Translations under genes and position numbers: made by a program
Source: Modicisalibacter sp049808615
Lineage (GTDB): Bacteria > Pseudomonadota > Gammaproteobacteria > Pseudomonadales > Halomonadaceae
Assembly: GCF_049808615.1 (NCBI RefSeq)
Contig: NZ_JBNCAN010000018.1
Location: forward strand, 40,370 to 104,369
Direction of reading: 5' to 3'
DNA length: 64,000 bases
Notes under the pieces: model-generated
Database searches by the model: none
The model's input: the letters and a program-made list of their open reading frames with translations, nothing else
Told to the model about the DNA's origin: nothing
Shown: positions 41,081 to 53,567 of the stretch, piece after piece
Layout of the letters: each line of letters opens with the position of its first letter
How positions within the stretch are numbered: the stretch's first letter is position 1

Positions 41081-41413
41081 CTACTTCTCGGCTACCTTGA
41101 CGGTGATATGGCAAGTGCGCTTCAGGATACGATCCGCGCGGCCCTTGGCACGCGGCTGGATGCGCTTGAGCGTCATGCCCTCATCGACACAGATAGTCGA
41201 GACACGCAGCTCATCGATGTCCATGCCGTTATTTTCTTCCGCGTTTGCGATGGCGGACTGAAGCGTTTTCTTGACCAGCTTGGCCGCCTTCTTCGGTGAG
41301 AAGGTCAGCAGGTCGAGTGCTTCGGCGACCGGTCTACCGCGTACCAGATCAGCCACCAAACGGGCCTTCTGGGCGGATAAACGAGCGCCACGCAGCTTAG
41401 CTGTGACTTCCAT
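41081..41413 (-). CDS. rplV: 50S ribosomal protein L22
   Basis: A 110-residue uL22 lining the peptide exit tunnel. It begins MEVTAKLRGARLSAQKARLVADLVRGRPVAEALDLLTFSPKKAA; the tunnel beta-hairpin is ICVDEGMTLKRIQPRAKGRADRILKRTCHITV. The hairpin tip looks wild type, without the deletions linked to macrolide resistance elsewhere. It is 18 bases after rpsS. Confidence 0.98.
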   Translation of the reverse strand: MEVTAKLRGARLSAQKARLVADLVRGRPVAEALDLLTFSPKKAAKLVKKTLQSAIANAEENNGMDIDELRVSTICVDEGMTLKRIQPRAKGRADRILKRTCHITVKVAEK

Positions 41414-41431
41414 CTCTCAATCCTCTCTGGC

Positions 41432-41707
41432 TTACCGTTTGGCTTTCTTGTCCGCCGCATGACCGCGATAAGTGCGGGTGGCAGCGAATTCGCCCAGCTT
41501 GTGGCCAACCATTTCCTCGGAGACATGCACCGGGACATGCTGGCGTCCGTTATGGACGGCAATGGTGAGCCCGACCATGTTGGGCAGGATCATGGAACGA
41601 CGCGACCAGGTCTTGATCGGTTTACGGTCGTTCTTTTCCACTGCAGTCTCAACCTTCTTCAGCAGATGAAGGTCAATGAAAGGACCTTTCTTCAGTGAAC
41701 GTGGCAC
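41432..41707 (-). CDS. rpsS: 30S ribosomal protein S19
   Basis: A 91-residue uS19 of the small-subunit head, forming a complex with S13. It begins MPRSLKKGPFIDLHLLKKVETAVEKNDRKPIKTWSRRSMILPNMVGLTIAVHNGRQHVPVHVSEEMVGHKLGEF, essentially the family consensus. It lies between rplB and rplV. Confidence 0.98.
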   Translation of the reverse strand: MPRSLKKGPFIDLHLLKKVETAVEKNDRKPIKTWSRRSMILPNMVGLTIAVHNGRQHVPVHVSEEMVGHKLGEFAATRTYRGHAADKKAKR

Positions 41708-41740
41708 AGCCGTTACCTCTTGATATCTAAACTTTTAATC

Positions 41741-42571
41741 TCAGCTCCGGGGCTTACGACGGCGGATGATGAGCTTGTCGGTGCGCTTGTTCTTGCGGGT
41801 CTTATGCCCCTTGGTGGGAATACCCCAAGGAGACACCGGATGGCGACCACCGCTGGTGCGACCTTCACCACCACCATGCGGGTGATCCACCGGGTTCATG
41901 GCGACACCGCGAACGGTTGGACGCACACCACGCCAGCGTTTGGCACCGGCCTTGCCCAATTGACGCAGGCTGTGCTCCGAGTTACTCACTTCACCGAGGG
42001 TCGCACGACATTCGGCCAGTATCTTGCGCATTTCACCGGAGCGCAGACGCACAGTAGCGTAGTTGCCTTCTCGCGCGACCAACTGAGCGCTGGTTCCGGC
42101 ACTTCGAGCGATCTGCGCACCTTTACCGGGCTTGAGCTCAATACAATGCACGGTCGAACCCACCGGGATGTTACGCAGCGGAAGGGCATTGCCTCTCTTG
42201 ATCGCTGCATTGACTCCGGATTCGAGCACATCGCCAGCACTTACGCCCTTGGGCGCGATGACATAACGACGCTCGCCGTCCCGGTATTTCAGCAGCGCGA
42301 TGTGGGCGCTGCGGTTCGGGTCGTATTCAAGGCGCTCGACAACGGCGGGAATGCCGTCCTTGGTGCGCTTGAAGTCGACCAGACGATAGTGATGACGATG
42401 ACCACCCCCCACATGACGGGTGGTGATGCGTCCATGATTATTGCGTCCGCCAGACTTGGACTGCTTCTCCAACAAGGCGGCATGCGGCCGGCCCCTATGG
42501 AGCTCGTCGCTGACAACCTTGACCAGGTGGCGACGACCGGCGGATGTGGGTTTGGTCTTAACTACTGCCAT
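41741..42571 (-). CDS. rplB: 50S ribosomal protein L2
   Basis: A 276-residue uL2, important for subunit association and the peptidyl-transferase centre. It begins MAVVKTKPTSAGRRHLVKVVSDELHRGRPHAALLEKQSKSGGRNNHGRITTRHVGGGHRHHYR. The catalytic-region His is in GVAMNPVDHPHGGGEGRTSGGRHPVSPWG. The start at 42571 follows the family N-terminus; in-frame upstream sequence belongs to the rplW end. Confidence 0.98.
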   Translation of the reverse strand: MAVVKTKPTSAGRRHLVKVVSDELHRGRPHAALLEKQSKSGGRNNHGRITTRHVGGGHRHHYRLVDFKRTKDGIPAVVERLEYDPNRSAHIALLKYRDGERRYVIAPKGVSAGDVLESGVNAAIKRGNALPLRNIPVGSTVHCIELKPGKGAQIARSAGTSAQLVAREGNYATVRLRSGEMRKILAECRATLGEVSNSEHSLRQLGKAGAKRWRGVRPTVRGVAMNPVDHPHGGGEGRTSGGRHPVSPWGIPTKGHKTRKNKRTDKLIIRRRKPRS

Positions 42572-42587
42572 GATCCTTGCTCCTGCC

Positions 42588-42884
42588 TTATTCGACGCCA
42601 GAGAAGTCTTCGAGGGTCTCACCCGCAGCCAACGTCACATAGGCCTTGCGATACCCCTTGCGCAAGCCGATGCCGTGTGCGGTGCGCTTGGTCTTGCCCT
42701 TCATGTTCAAGACCTGTACGCGATCAACTTTTTTACCAAAAAGCACTTCGACTGCCTTTTTGATCTCAGGCTTGGTCGCGTCCTGAGCCACCTTGAACAC
42801 GTACTGGTTGTTCTCGGCGGCGAAAGCGGCCTTCTCGGTCATGTGTGGCCCGAGCAGAACCTTGAATACGCGCTCCTGGTTCAT
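42588..42884 (-). CDS. rplW: 50S ribosomal protein L23
   Basis: A 98-residue uL23 at the tunnel exit, the docking site of trigger factor and signal-recognition particle. It begins MNQERVFKVLLGPHMTEKAAFAAENNQYVFKVAQDATKPEIKKAVEVLFGKKVDRVQVLNMKGK. Its start overlaps the rplD stop by four bases (ATGA), indicating coupling. Confidence 0.98.
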   Translation of the reverse strand: MNQERVFKVLLGPHMTEKAAFAAENNQYVFKVAQDATKPEIKKAVEVLFGKKVDRVQVLNMKGKTKRTAHGIGLRKGYRKAYVTLAAGETLEDFSGVE

Positions 42885-43489
42885 GCCAACTTCTCCTCGA
42901 ATTTGCGCAGAGCGGAGACCGTGACCAGCACCTTGTCGAAGGCGACCAGGCTCACCGGATCAGCAGCGGCGACATTGACCACGTCCACGTTAGGAATATT
43001 GCGTGCGGCCAGATAGAGCTTCTCATCGATCTCTTCGGTCACTATCAGGACTTTTTCCAGATCGAGCTCCTTGAGCTTGCCGACCAACTGCTTTGTCTTG
43101 GGCGACTCGACGGCGAACTCCTCGACAGCCACCAGACGATCCTGACGCACCAACTCGGACAGAATTGACTGCATTGCCGCACGGTACATCTTGCGGTTGA
43201 CCTTCTGGGTGTAGTCCTGAGGACGCGCCGCAAAGGTCACGCCGCCGCTGCGCCAGATCGGTGAGCGGATGGTGCCGGCGCGAGCACGGCCAGTCCCCTT
43301 CTGACGCCATGGCTTCTTGCCACCGCCACGGACATCGGAGCGATTCTTCTGAGCACGCGTACCCTGACGACCTGCCGCCAAATAGGCAGTCACGACTTGA
43401 TGCACCAGCGCTTCATTGAACTCTCTGTCAAAGGTGGCGTCAGCTAGTTCGACGGTGCCGGCGCTAGCACCTGCAAGATTGAGATTCAT
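42881..43489 (-). CDS. rplD: 50S ribosomal protein L4
   Basis: A 202-residue uL4 with an extended tunnel loop (GRQGTRAQKNRSDVRGGGKKPWRQKGTGRARAGTIRSPIWRSGG). In E. coli L4 also represses the S10 operon through its leader. Here the rpsJ leader is only about 57 bases, so that control may not be present. It is 13 bases after rplC. Confidence 0.98.
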   Translation of the reverse strand: MNLNLAGASAGTVELADATFDREFNEALVHQVVTAYLAAGRQGTRAQKNRSDVRGGGKKPWRQKGTGRARAGTIRSPIWRSGGVTFAARPQDYTQKVNRKMYRAAMQSILSELVRQDRLVAVEEFAVESPKTKQLVGKLKELDLEKVLIVTEEIDEKLYLAARNIPNVDVVNVAAADPVSLVAFDKVLVTVSALRKFEEKLA

Positions 43490-43502
43490 TGATACTTACC
43501 CC

Positions 43503-44141
43503 TCAGCGAGCTTTGACAGCACGACGAACGATCACATCGCCACCCGGCGCGCCCGGTACGGCGCCCTTGACCAGCAGCAGATTTCGTTCGGTATCGACAC
43601 GGACGACTTCCAGGCTCTGAACAGTGACGCGCTCGTTACCGAGCTGACCAGCCATTTTTTTACCCTTAAAGACGCGGCCAGGAGTCTGGCACATGCCGAT
43701 AGAACCCGGCGCACGATGCGACAGGGAGTTACCGTGGGTCATGTCTTGGGTACGGAAGTTCCAGCGCTTGACGGCGCCCTGGAAGCCCTTGCCTTTTGAG
43801 GTGCCGGTCACATCAATCTTTTGACCAGCTTCGAAGAGGGATACAGTGAATTCGCTGCCCACCTCAGGATTGTCATCGCCTTCGTCGAGACGAAATTCCA
43901 TGAGCGAGCGACCAGCCTCGATACCTGCCTTGGCGTATTGGCCAGCGGCCGCCTTGGTCAGATGCTTGGCTTTGCGGGAACCGGTTGTGACCTGCACCGC
44001 GCGATAGCCGTCGGTCTCGACGGTCTTGACCTGCGTCACGCGGTTGGGCTCAACCTCGATAACGGTTACGGGCACAGAAGCGCCTTCTTCGGTAAAGATG
44101 CGGGTCATGCCGCTCTTCTTACCGACCAAACCGATAGTCAT
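43503..44141 (-). CDS. rplC: 50S ribosomal protein L3
   Basis: A 212-residue uL3, an early assembly protein near the peptidyl-transferase centre. It begins MTIGLVGKKSGMTRIFTEEGASVPVTVIEVEPNRVTQVKT. The core loop FQGAVKRWNFRTQDMTHGNSLSHRAPGSIGMCQTPGRVFKGKKMAGQLG carries the Gln methylated in E. coli. It is separated from rpsJ by 149 bases, much longer than in E. coli. That gap holds a TACAAT -10-like box at about 44216-44211 on the minus strand, but no convincing -35. Confidence 0.98.
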   Translation of the reverse strand: MTIGLVGKKSGMTRIFTEEGASVPVTVIEVEPNRVTQVKTVETDGYRAVQVTTGSRKAKHLTKAAAGQYAKAGIEAGRSLMEFRLDEGDDNPEVGSEFTVSLFEAGQKIDVTGTSKGKGFQGAVKRWNFRTQDMTHGNSLSHRAPGSIGMCQTPGRVFKGKKMAGQLGNERVTVQSLEVVRVDTERNLLLVKGAVPGAPGGDVIVRRAVKAR

Positions 44142-44290
44142 GTTCAGTCTCCTTTAGTGTACGGGGCTATCACCCGCTATGGCTGCCCTTTCCAGAGCAT
44201 TCCACTAGCACATTGTATGACGCCTTCCCGGCGTGGCGGCGACTGCCCTGATCCTGGAAAAGAGCGATCTACCGCAAGTGTCTAGTGTGA

Positions 44291-44602
44291 TTAGTCAAGC
44301 TTGATCTGGACGTCCACGCCGGCGGCGAGGTCGAGTTTCATCAGCGCGTCGACGGTCTTTTCCGTCGGCTCGACGATGTCGAGCACGCGCTTGTGGGTGC
44401 GGATTTCGTACTGATCCCGTGCGTCCTTGTTGACGTGCGGTGAAATCAACACCGTGTAGCGCTCACGATTGGTCGGCAAAGGAATCGGCCCATGCACCTG
44501 AGCACCAGTACGCTTCGCAGTATCCACGATTTCTTGAGCGGACTGATCAATCAGGCGATGGTCGAAGGCCTTCAACCGAATGCGAATCTTCTGGTTCTGC
44601 AT
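44291..44602 (-). CDS. rpsJ: 30S ribosomal protein S10 (NusE)
   Basis: A 103-residue uS10, which also acts in transcription antitermination as NusE with NusB and NusG. It begins MQNQKIRIRLKAFDHRLIDQSAQEIVDTAKRTGAQVHGPIPLPTNRERYTVLISPHVNKDARDQYEIRTHKR. It heads the S10 cluster behind a near-consensus promoter at 44667-44695, with a short leader containing the hairpin GACGGC-TCGC-GCCGTC (44627-44642). Confidence 0.98.
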   Translation of the reverse strand: MQNQKIRIRLKAFDHRLIDQSAQEIVDTAKRTGAQVHGPIPLPTNRERYTVLISPHVNKDARDQYEIRTHKRVLDIVEPTEKTVDALMKLDLAAGVDVQIKLD

Positions 44603-44666
44603 TAGCCCTGAACTCCAATGGATGATGACGGCGCGAGCCGTCTACCCACGCATTTAAAGGATGCGC

Positions 44667-44695
44667 ATTATAGACCCGCCCACAATGAGAGTCAA
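44667..44695 (-). promoter_or_regulatory. strong promoter of the S10 cluster
   Basis: On the minus strand TTGACT (44695-44690) and a perfect TATAAT (44672-44667) are separated by 17 bases. The predicted start near 44660 gives a leader of about 57 bases before rpsJ. It lies directly behind the tuf terminator, so the S10 cluster is a separate transcription unit. Confidence 0.9.
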
Positions 44696-44703
44696 ACGCC
44701 CAT

Positions 44704-44730
44704 AGAAAAGGGGCTCCGTACGGAGCCCCT
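44704..44730 (-). terminator. rho-independent terminator after tuf
   Basis: AGGGGCTCCGTACGGAGCCC with its final CT (44709-44730) is a perfect 11-bp-arm palindrome, followed on the minus strand by TTTTC. It lies 22 bases after the tuf stop and closes the rpsL-rpsG-fusA-tuf unit. Confidence 0.9.
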
Positions 44731-44752
44731 TCGATTCCAGTGGAATCAATGA

Positions 44753-45946
44753 TTACTCGACGATCTTGGCGACAACGCCGGCACCGACGGTACGACCACC
44801 TTCCCGGATAGCGAAACGCAAACCATCTTCCATCGCGATCGGCGCAATCAGGGTGACGACCATCTGCACGTTATCCCCAGGCATGACCATCTCGACGCCT
44901 TCCGGCAGCTCACAGGTTCCGGTCACGTCTGTGGTTCGGAAGTAGAACTGCGGACGATAGCCTTTGAAGAACGGGGTATGACGACCACCTTCTTCCTTGG
45001 ACAGGATATAGACCTCGGCTTCGAACTTGGTATGCGGGGTGATCGAGCCCGGCTTGGCCAGTACCTGACCGCGCTCGACGTCATCACGCTTGGTACCGCG
45101 CAGCAGCGCACCGATGTTTTCACCGGCGCGACCTTCGTCGAGCAGCTTACGGAACATTTCGACACCGGTCACGGTCGTCTTGGTGGTGTCCTTGAGGCCG
45201 ACGATCGAGACTTCATCGCCGGTCTTGACGATACCGCGCTCGACACGACCGGTAACCACGGTGCCACGGCCGGAGATGGAGAACACATCTTCGATCGGCA
45301 TCAGGAACGGCTGATCGATGGCACGCTCCGGCTCCGGAATGTACTCATCAAGCGACTTGATCAGGTTGGCGACGGCGGTAGTACCCATGCCGTTGTCATC
45401 CTTGCCTTCCATCGCCATCAACGCGGAACCAATGATGATCGGAGTATCGTCACCCGGGAAGTCGTACTCGTTGAGAAGCTCGCGCACCTCCATCTCGACC
45501 AGCTCGAGCAGCTCTTCGTCGTCGACCATGTCCGCCTTGTTCAGGAACACGACGATATACGGCACACCGACCTGACGCGAGAGCAGGATATGCTCACGCG
45601 TCTGCGGCATCGGGCCATCGGCTGCGGAACAGACCAGGATCGCGCCATCCATCTGGGCGGCGCCAGTGATCATGTTCTTGACGTAATCGGCGTGCCCTGG
45701 GCAATCGACGTGAGCATAGTGCCGGGTCTCGGACTGATACTCGACGTGGGCGGTCGCGATGGTGATACCACGCTCGCGCTCTTCCGGGGCATTGTCGATG
45801 CTAGCGAATTCACGCCAGTCGCCACCGAACACCTCGGCGGAAACGCGGGTCAGCGCCGCGGTCAGCGTGGTCTTGCCGTGGTCGACGTGACCGATGGTGC
45901 CGACGTTGATATGCGGTTTGGAACGCTCAAATTTTGCCTTAGCCAC
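44753..45946 (-). CDS. tuf: elongation factor Tu
   Basis: A 397-residue EF-Tu. It delivers aminoacyl-tRNA to the ribosome as the GTP complex. G1 is GHVDHGKT, G3 DCPGHADY, G4 NKADM and G5 SAL; the switch I segment RGITIATAHVEY and the tRNA-binding domains 2 and 3 are complete (EDVFSISGRGTVVTGRVERG; MVMPGDNVQMVVTLIAPIAMEDGLRFAIREGGRTVGAG). It is 29 bases after fusA. This is the only tuf in the window: the second copy often found between tRNA-Thr and tRNA-Trp or secE is absent. Confidence 0.99.
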   Translation of the reverse strand: MAKAKFERSKPHINVGTIGHVDHGKTTLTAALTRVSAEVFGGDWREFASIDNAPEERERGITIATAHVEYQSETRHYAHVDCPGHADYVKNMITGAAQMDGAILVCSAADGPMPQTREHILLSRQVGVPYIVVFLNKADMVDDEELLELVEMEVRELLNEYDFPGDDTPIIIGSALMAMEGKDDNGMGTTAVANLIKSLDEYIPEPERAIDQPFLMPIEDVFSISGRGTVVTGRVERGIVKTGDEVSIVGLKDTTKTTVTGVEMFRKLLDEGRAGENIGALLRGTKRDDVERGQVLAKPGSITPHTKFEAEVYILSKEEGGRHTPFFKGYRPQFYFRTTDVTGTCELPEGVEMVMPGDNVQMVVTLIAPIAMEDGLRFAIREGGRTVGAGVVAKIVE

Positions 45947-45975
45947 TGCTATAACCTCTTTACGTTAGCTAACGG

Positions 45976-48096
45976 TTAACCGTTCTGATTAATGACGGCT
46001 TCGACGACGCTGGACGGCGCCTCTTCGTAATTCGCAAACTCCATGGTGTAGCTTGCGCGGCCCTGGGTCTGAGAACGCAGATCGGTGGCATAACCGAACA
46101 TCTCAGCCAACGGAACCGTGGCGCGGATGATCTTGCCCATGGCAGAGTCATCCATGCCCTGTACAAGACCACGCCGGCGGTTAAGGTCACCCATCACATC
46201 ACCCATGAAGTCCTCGGGTGTCACGACTTCGACCTTCATCACCGGCTCAAGCAGAACTGCCTTGGCCTTGCGAGCACCTTCCTTGACCGCCATGGAAGAG
46301 GCGATCTTGAACGCGGTCTCGTTAGAGTCCACGTCGTGGTAGGAACCATCGAACAGTGTAACCTTGACGTCAATCATCGGATAACCCGCGACGACACCAT
46401 TTTTCAGCTGCTCGTATGCCCCTTTTTCGACCGCCGGGACGTACTCCTTGGGAACCACGCCACCCACGATCTCGGACGCGAACTTGAAGTACGCGTCTTC
46501 GTCCTCGCCCTTGTCTTCGGCCGTCAACGGCTCGATACGCAGGTAGACATGACCATATTGACCACGACCACCGGACTGACGGACGAACTTGCCTTCCTGC
46601 TCGACGCTGCCGCGAATGGTCTCGCGATAGGCCACCTGAGGCTTGCCGATATTAGCCTCGACCTTGAACTCGCGACGCATGCGATCGACGATGATGTCCA
46701 GATGCAACTCGCCCATACCGGAGATGATGGTCTGGCCTGTCTCTTCGTCGGTCTTGACCTGGAAGGAAGGATCCTCCTGAGCCAGCTTGCCCAGAGCAAC
46801 CCCCATCTTTTCCTGATCGGCCTTGGATTTTGGCTCGACCGCTACGGAAATGACCGGATCCGGGAATTCCATGCGCTCGAGTACGATCTTGTCGTTTAGA
46901 TCGCACAGGGTATCACCGGTGGTGACATCCTTCAGACCGATACAAGCCGCGATATCGCCGGCCAGAACTTCCTTGATCTCTTCCCGGGAGTTGGCATGCA
47001 TCTGCACGATACGCCCGACACGCTCTTTCTTCTCCTTGACGGAGTTATAGACGCTATCGCCGGACTTCAGCACACCCGAGTAAACGCGGATGAAGGTCAG
47101 GGTGCCGACAAAGGGATCGGTGGCGATCTTGAACGCCAGCGCAGCAAAGGGCGCACTATCATCCGCTTCACGAGTAGCGATGGTGCCGTCCTTGTCATCC
47201 AACTCGCCTTCGATGGCCTTGACCTCGGTCGGCGACGGCAGATAGTCAACGACGCCATCCAGCACCGCCTGCACACCCTTGTTCTTGAACGCGGAACCGC
47301 AGGTCACCAGAACAATCTCATTGTCCAGGGTACGCCGGCGAAGACCCGCCTTGATTTCTTCCTTGGTCAGCTCGCCTTCCTCAAGGTACTTGTCCATCAG
47401 TTCCTCGGAAGCTTCGGCGGCAGCCTCGACCATTTCCTCACGGTACTTCTCGGCGGTTGCCTGCAACTCCTCAGGAATACTGACCAAATCATAGGTAGCG
47501 CCGAAATCGGACTCATTCCACAGAATGGCCTTCATCTCAATGAGATCGATGACACCCTTGAAGTCCTCTTCGGTCCCCCAGTTGATCTGGATCGGCACCG
47601 TATTGGCACCTAGGCGGCTCTTCAACTGGTCGACGACCATGAAGAAGTCTGCACCGGCACGATCCATCTTGTTGACGAACACCATACGCGGCACTTCGTA
47701 CTTATTGGCCTGACGCCAGACGGTCTCGGTCTGCGGCTGTACACCGGAGCTGCCGCACAAGACCACGACGGCACCATCGAGCACGCGCAAGGAGCGCTCG
47801 ACCTCGATGGTGAAGTCGACGTGCCCCGGAGTGTCGATAATGTTGATACGATGCTCATCGAACTGGTGATTCATGCCTTTCCAGAACGTGGTCACCGCCG
47901 CAGAGGTAATCGTGATCCCCCGCTCTTGCTCTTGTTCCATCCAATCCGTGGTAGAAGCCCCCTCATGGGTCTCCCCCAGCTTATGGTTGATGCCGGTATA
48001 AAACAGTACGCGCTCTGTGGTCGTGGTCTTGCCGGCATCGACGTGAGCCACGATACCAATGTTGCGGTAGCGCTTGAGTGGTGTCTTACGAGCCAA
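45976..48096 (-). CDS. fusA: elongation factor G
   Basis: A 706-residue EF-G, the translocation GTPase that also works with RRF in recycling. G motifs are AHVDAGKTT, DTPGHVDF and NKMDRAG; RGITITSAA is in switch I. Domain IV has the segment SGGRGQYGHVYLRIEPL, and the C-terminal domain V ends MGDLNRRRGLVQGMDDSAMGKIIRATVPLAEMFGYATDLRSQTQGRASYTMEF. It is in the str operon between rpsG and tuf. Confidence 0.99.
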   Translation of the reverse strand: MARKTPLKRYRNIGIVAHVDAGKTTTTERVLFYTGINHKLGETHEGASTTDWMEQEQERGITITSAAVTTFWKGMNHQFDEHRINIIDTPGHVDFTIEVERSLRVLDGAVVVLCGSSGVQPQTETVWRQANKYEVPRMVFVNKMDRAGADFFMVVDQLKSRLGANTVPIQINWGTEEDFKGVIDLIEMKAILWNESDFGATYDLVSIPEELQATAEKYREEMVEAAAEASEELMDKYLEEGELTKEEIKAGLRRRTLDNEIVLVTCGSAFKNKGVQAVLDGVVDYLPSPTEVKAIEGELDDKDGTIATREADDSAPFAALAFKIATDPFVGTLTFIRVYSGVLKSGDSVYNSVKEKKERVGRIVQMHANSREEIKEVLAGDIAACIGLKDVTTGDTLCDLNDKIVLERMEFPDPVISVAVEPKSKADQEKMGVALGKLAQEDPSFQVKTDEETGQTIISGMGELHLDIIVDRMRREFKVEANIGKPQVAYRETIRGSVEQEGKFVRQSGGRGQYGHVYLRIEPLTAEDKGEDEDAYFKFASEIVGGVVPKEYVPAVEKGAYEQLKNGVVAGYPMIDVKVTLFDGSYHDVDSNETAFKIASSMAVKEGARKAKAVLLEPVMKVEVVTPEDFMGDVMGDLNRRRGLVQGMDDSAMGKIIRATVPLAEMFGYATDLRSQTQGRASYTMEFANYEEAPSSVVEAVINQNG

Positions 48097-48128
48097 GGTG
48101 AACTCCCCGTTGGTTAGAAGCGGCGCTC

Positions 48129-48599
48129 TTAGAAGCGATAGTGTGAGAAGGCCTTGTTGGCTTCTGCCATGCGATGCACGTCTTCACGCTTCTTCACAGC
48201 AGCACCCTTACCTTCTGATGCATCCAGCATTTCACCTGCCAGACGCTGAACCATGGTCTTTTCGCCACGGTTACGGGCTGCATCCGCCAACCAGCGCATG
48301 GCCAACGCCTGACGACGCGATGGGCGCACTTCTACGGGCACCTGATAGGTAGCGCCACCGACACGCCTGGACTTGACCTCGACCATCGGCTGGATAGCTT
48401 CTAGGGCCTTGTCGAAAATATCGAGCGGCGCATCCTTGCCACGCTCTGCAACTCGATCCAGTGCGCCGTAAACGATACGCTCAGCTACAGACTTTTTACC
48501 GCTGACCATCAGGTGATTCATGAACTTGGCCAGGCGCTCACTTCCAAACTTGGGATCCGGGAGAATCTCGCGCTTAGCAATTACTCTTCTTCTAGGCAT
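48129..48599 (-). CDS. rpsG: 30S ribosomal protein S7
   Basis: A 156-residue uS7, which starts assembly of the 16S 3' domain and, in E. coli, represses the str operon. It begins MPRRRVIAKREILPDPKFGSERLAKFMNHLMVSGKKSVAERIVYGAL and ends REDVHRMAEANKAFSHYRF. The start at 48599 is set by this N-terminus. A 139-base gap separates it from rpsL and is longer than usual; an S7-binding structure could lie there but I cannot show it. Confidence 0.98.
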   Translation of the reverse strand: MPRRRVIAKREILPDPKFGSERLAKFMNHLMVSGKKSVAERIVYGALDRVAERGKDAPLDIFDKALEAIQPMVEVKSRRVGGATYQVPVEVRPSRRQALAMRWLADAARNRGEKTMVQRLAGEMLDASEGKGAAVKKREDVHRMAEANKAFSHYRF

Positions 48600-48738
48600 G
48601 ATAAGCCCTCTGTTGAAGGGTCCTTCAGGTAAACCCGAGACGCTGTGCATTAGCTTTATATTGCTATGCCGCTCGACCTTACTCTTATCTGACCGTTATA
48701 TTTTCAAAACCACACAAGGATAGATGATGCGCTCTAGA

Positions 48739-49113
48739 TCACGACTTAGGGCGCTTGGTACCGTACTTGGAACGGCCTTGCTTACGGTTCTGCACACCTG
48801 AAGTATCCAGCGCACCGCGCACGGTGTGATAACGCACACCCGGCAGATCCTTGACCCTACCACCACGAATCAGGACCACAGAGTGTTCCTGAAGATTATG
48901 ACCTTCACCGCCGATATAAGAGGCGACTTCGTAGCCATTGGTCAAACGAACACGACACACCTTACGCAGTGCAGAGTTCGGCTTTTTTGGGGTGGTGGTA
49001 TACACACGGGTACAAACCCCGCGACGCTGCGGACAAGCCTGTAGCGCCGGCACGTCGCTGGTTTCGACGGGGCGCTTGCGCGGCTTGCGCACAAGCTGAT
49101 TGATGGTTGCCAT
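48739..49113 (-). CDS. rpsL: 30S ribosomal protein S12
   Basis: A 124-residue uS12 at the decoding centre. It begins MATINQLVRKPRKRPVETSDVPALQACPQRRGVCTRVYTTTPKKPNSALRKVCRVRLTNG. The residues mutated in streptomycin resistance elsewhere (Lys43 in TTPKKPNS and the Lys in VKDLPGVRYHTVRG) are wild type. It heads the str unit with a promoter at 49201-49230 on the minus strand. Confidence 0.98.
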   Translation of the reverse strand: MATINQLVRKPRKRPVETSDVPALQACPQRRGVCTRVYTTTPKKPNSALRKVCRVRLTNGYEVASYIGGEGHNLQEHSVVLIRGGRVKDLPGVRYHTVRGALDTSGVQNRKQGRSKYGTKRPKS

Positions 49114-49200
49114 AGTCTGTAGCTGACTCCAGTAGTTACTGTGCCTTTCGACACTTTTTCAGCGGATAGGGGCGCACCAGCCCACTATCGAAGGCTGCGC

Positions 49201-49230
49201 ATTCTAATGTCTAGCGGTGATCCGCGTCAA
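49201..49230 (-). promoter_or_regulatory. promoter of the rpsL-rpsG-fusA-tuf unit
   Basis: TTGACG (49230-49225) and TAGAAT (49206-49201) on the minus strand are 18 bases apart and lie about 90 bases upstream of rpsL. The -35 abuts the hairpin after rpoC, so the end of one unit and the start of the next are packed together. Confidence 0.75.
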
Positions 49231-49256
49231 TACCGGCGCCCCTCGGGACGCCGGTA
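49231..49256 (-). terminator. hairpin after rpoC, probable terminator with weak T-run
   Basis: TACCGGCG pairs with CGCCGGTA around ten bases, 12 bases after the rpoC stop. Only two T follow on the minus strand, so termination may be partial and some read-through into rpsL is expected. Confidence 0.55.
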
Positions 49257-49268
49257 CTTACCGTTGGC

Positions 49269-53486
<4,218 letters not shown>

Positions 53487-53567
53487 AGGTCGCTCCATCG
53501 CGGAGTTGTCATGAGCGGGGCCGATTCTTCGGGGCCCCGCGGACCGTCATTCGCTAGCGTGCGGCGT

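Noticed and set aside
38068..41261. Long plus-strand open frames (423 and 453 codons) across rplE-rplV
   Set aside because: They run across several minus-strand ribosomal genes and their boundaries; these are codon-bias shadows.
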